Part shown: positions 5,236-6,543 of the stretch, piece after piece
Position numbering within the stretch: the stretch's first letter is position 1
How the letters are laid out: the number at the start of each line of letters is the position of its first letter
Origin: Elusimicrobia bacterium RIFCSPLOWO2_01_FULL_64_13
GTDB lineage: Bacteria > Elusimicrobiota > Elusimicrobia > 2-02-FULL-39-32
Length of the DNA stretch: 6,543 nucleotides
Assembly: GCA_001800095.1 (NCBI GenBank)
Contig: MGUT01000077.1
Span: 37,119-43,661 of the forward strand
Direction: 5' to 3'
Made by a program: the position numbers and the translations under genes
The notes under the pieces: generated by a model
Told to the model about the DNA's origin: nothing
Seen by the model: only the letters and a program-made list of their open reading frames with translations
Database searches by the model: none

Positions 5236-6543
5236 ATGAAGCGATCGAGATTTTTACCGGCGGTCCTCGTCCTTTTCGCTTGCGGGCCCGCCGACCTCCG
5301 CGCCGGCACCCCCCCGACCCCGGAGTCGGCGCGCCCGTACGGCATGGGCGGCGCCTTTTCCGCGGTCGCGGATGACGCCAACGCCATGATCTACAATCCC
5401 GCGGGCCTCGCCGGCGTCCGGCGCGTAGAGGCGCAGGGAAGCCTGTCCCGCGCCTCCGTCAGAGGGGACGGTCCCTTGACGGAGGCCTTCGCCTCCGGCA
5501 CCTACCCCTTGAGTTTTTACCGCGAGACATGGAAATTCGGCACGGCCGGGGCGATGCTGCACACCACGAGCCGCTCGGGCGAGGACACGATCTCCAACCT
5601 TAGCGCGTCTCTCGGAGCCGCGCCGTCCGACCTCCTGCCCAAAAAATGGTTGAGTTTCAGCGTCCCCGAATCCTTTTGGAGCGGGGCCACGCTCCGGATC
5701 CGCAGGAACGACCGCGCCGGCTCTTCCGGAGCGGACCTGGGACTGGGGATGGACCTGGGGTTCCTCTACCGGTTCCCGGACCACCCCGACTTTTGGAGGA
5801 ACGGCTGGAGCCTGGGACTGGTCTTCCAGGAAATGAACGCCGGCCCCATCGGAGGGCCGCCCCGCACGCGCCTGGCCGGGGCCTGGAGGTACAAAAATTC
5901 CGTGCTGGCGATGGACATGCTCTCCGAAGGAGGGACGACGCGCTTTTTCCCCGGGATCGAGTCCGTGCTGTACCGGAACCTGGTCGTCGTGCGCGCCGGC
6001 TCCGCCGACCTGTCCGGGCGGCCCAAGCAGCTCACCCTGGGAGCCGGGATCCAGCTTCCTCCCCTCCAGTTGGACTTCGCCTACGGATTCCCCCTGGGAA
6101 AGCTTTCCGACACGAACGAGCGTTTCCTGGCCTCCATCACCTACCGTTTCGGCGCGCCGTCCCTGACCCAGTTCCTGTCCGGAACTGAGAGCGGGGAGAA
6201 GCCCAAGATAGAGAACACCCTTTCCGCCATGGAGTTCCGCCGCGCCAGCCTCAAGGCCGGGATCAAGGAGGACGAGGACCGTCATGAAAAGATCAAGCGG
6301 GACCTGGCGGACTTGAGGGCCAGGGCGGCCCAGGCGAAGCTGGACGCGAAAAAAGGGGAGGAGGACCTGTCCGAACGCCGGCGGGAGATCGAAGAACTCT
6401 GGAAGGAGATCCAAAAGCTCCAGGCCGAGAAAAAACAGCTCCTGACCGCTCCCGGAGCGGAGGCGTCCGCCGCGGCGCCGCTCCGGCCCGGAGACGCCCC
6501 GCGCCGGCATAAGGTCAGGAAAGGGGAGACCCTCCGCGGACTC
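5236..6543 (+). CDS. Outer-membrane PorV/UPF0164-like beta-barrel with coiled coil and C-terminal LysM domain, partial
   Basis: 436 codons are present before the window edge, with no stop. A signal peptide (basic MKRSR, hydrophobic LPAVLVLFA, probable cleavage after LRA at 21-23) is followed by ARPYGMGGAFSAVADDANAM (32-51) and IYNPAGLAG (52-60). This is the N-terminal signature of PorV/PorQ, UPF0164 and FadL-related barrel proteins. Alternating, glycine- and aromatic-rich strands continue to about residue 305, where FLASITYRF looks like the closing strand. A highly charged helix follows (about 346-403: KIKRDLADLRARAAQAKL and EIEELWKEIQKLQAEKK), predicted as a coiled coil, then an Ala/Pro-rich linker (404-424) and HKVRKGETLRGL (425-436), the first strand and turn of a LysM peptidoglycan-binding domain. 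The protein would span the outer membrane and hold the cell wall. Cys16 follows LFA, a poor lipobox, so a lipoprotein is less likely. No Shine-Dalgarno is visible before the ATG. Confidence 0.82.
   Translation, partial: MKRSRFLPAVLVLFACGPADLRAGTPPTPESARPYGMGGAFSAVADDANAMIYNPAGLAGVRRVEAQGSLSRASVRGDGPLTEAFASGTYPLSFYRETWKFGTAGAMLHTTSRSGEDTISNLSASLGAAPSDLLPKKWLSFSVPESFWSGATLRIRRNDRAGSSGADLGLGMDLGFLYRFPDHPDFWRNGWSLGLVFQEMNAGPIGGPPRTRLAGAWRYKNSVLAMDMLSEGGTTRFFPGIESVLYRNLVVVRAGSADLSGRPKQLTLGAGIQLPPLQLDFAYGFPLGKLSDTNERFLASITYRFGAPSLTQFLSGTESGEKPKIENTLSAMEFRRASLKAGIKEDEDRHEKIKRDLADLRARAAQAKLDAKKGEEDLSERRREIEELWKEIQKLQAEKKQLLTAPGAEASAAAPLRPGDAPRRHKVRKGETLRGL

Noticed and set aside
5236..5283. Lipoprotein signal with Cys16 in the barrel protein
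   Set aside because: LFAC has phenylalanine at the position where small residues are expected, and the following LRA cleavage site plus barrel signature fit a signal peptidase I substrate better.
5254..6510. A 418-codon open frame on the minus strand opposite the barrel gene
   Set aside because: It is low-complexity (rich in G, A, R, E and P) without family motifs, and lies entirely opposite a frame with a signal peptide, barrel signature and LysM start. It is an antisense shadow of GC-rich coding DNA.
1..6543. CRISPR arrays, tRNA or rRNA genes, insertion sequences, phage or defence genes
   Set aside because: I saw no direct repeats with spacers, no cloverleaf-like genes, no terminal inverted repeats, and no transposase, integrase or defence motif in any supported gene.

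Overview
The window is GC-rich, densely packed bacterial chromosome: nine protein genes, no gap longer than about 100 bases, and no RNA genes, mobile elements or repeats that I can see. A LolA/DUF1571-type exported protein and an outer-membrane beta-barrel protein point to a didermic (Gram-negative-type) bacterium. A PorV-like barrel, an AMMECR1 protein and a 4Fe-4S-type APS reductase would suit an uncultured lineage such as Elusimicrobiota or a deltaproteobacterial-type phylum, but the phylum is a guess from gene content only.

Layout. (1) Bases 1-518, minus strand: purN, cut at its 3' end by the window edge. (2) A divergent 100-base gap (519-618) with a possible promoter and a hairpin. (3) Bases 619-2030, plus strand: cysH (APS reductase), then an overlapping or closely following gene for a secreted DUF1571/LolA-like protein. 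This pair runs convergently into the next unit and overlaps it by 20 bases, with no terminator visible. (4) Bases 5153 down to 2011, minus strand: a compact five-gene unit read in the order AMMECR1 - folK - panB - alpha/beta hydrolase - Rieske ferredoxin, with junctions that overlap by about 20 bases or are separated by 1-10 bases. (5) An 82-base divergent gap (5154-5235) with two back-to-back sigma70-type promoters whose -35 hexamers lie on the same base pairs. (6) Base 5236 to the window end, plus strand: an outer-membrane barrel protein with a coiled coil and the start of a LysM domain, cut by the window edge.

Functional links. Three enzymes are tied to folate: PurN uses 10-formyl-tetrahydrofolate, FolK makes the pterin pyrophosphate precursor of folate, and PanB uses 5,10-methylene-tetrahydrofolate to begin pantothenate/CoA synthesis. 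The five-gene unit therefore couples cofactor synthesis (folate, pantothenate) with three proteins of unassigned role: AMMECR1, a membrane-anchored hydrolase and a small Rieske protein. The plus-strand genes serve sulfur assimilation and the cell envelope.

Nothing here is clearly a new defence, mobile or RNA system. The points most worth a second look are the shared -35 divergent promoter, the orphan AMMECR1 in a folate/pantothenate operon, the barrel-coiled coil-LysM architecture, and the unusual translation starts, most of them non-ATG.
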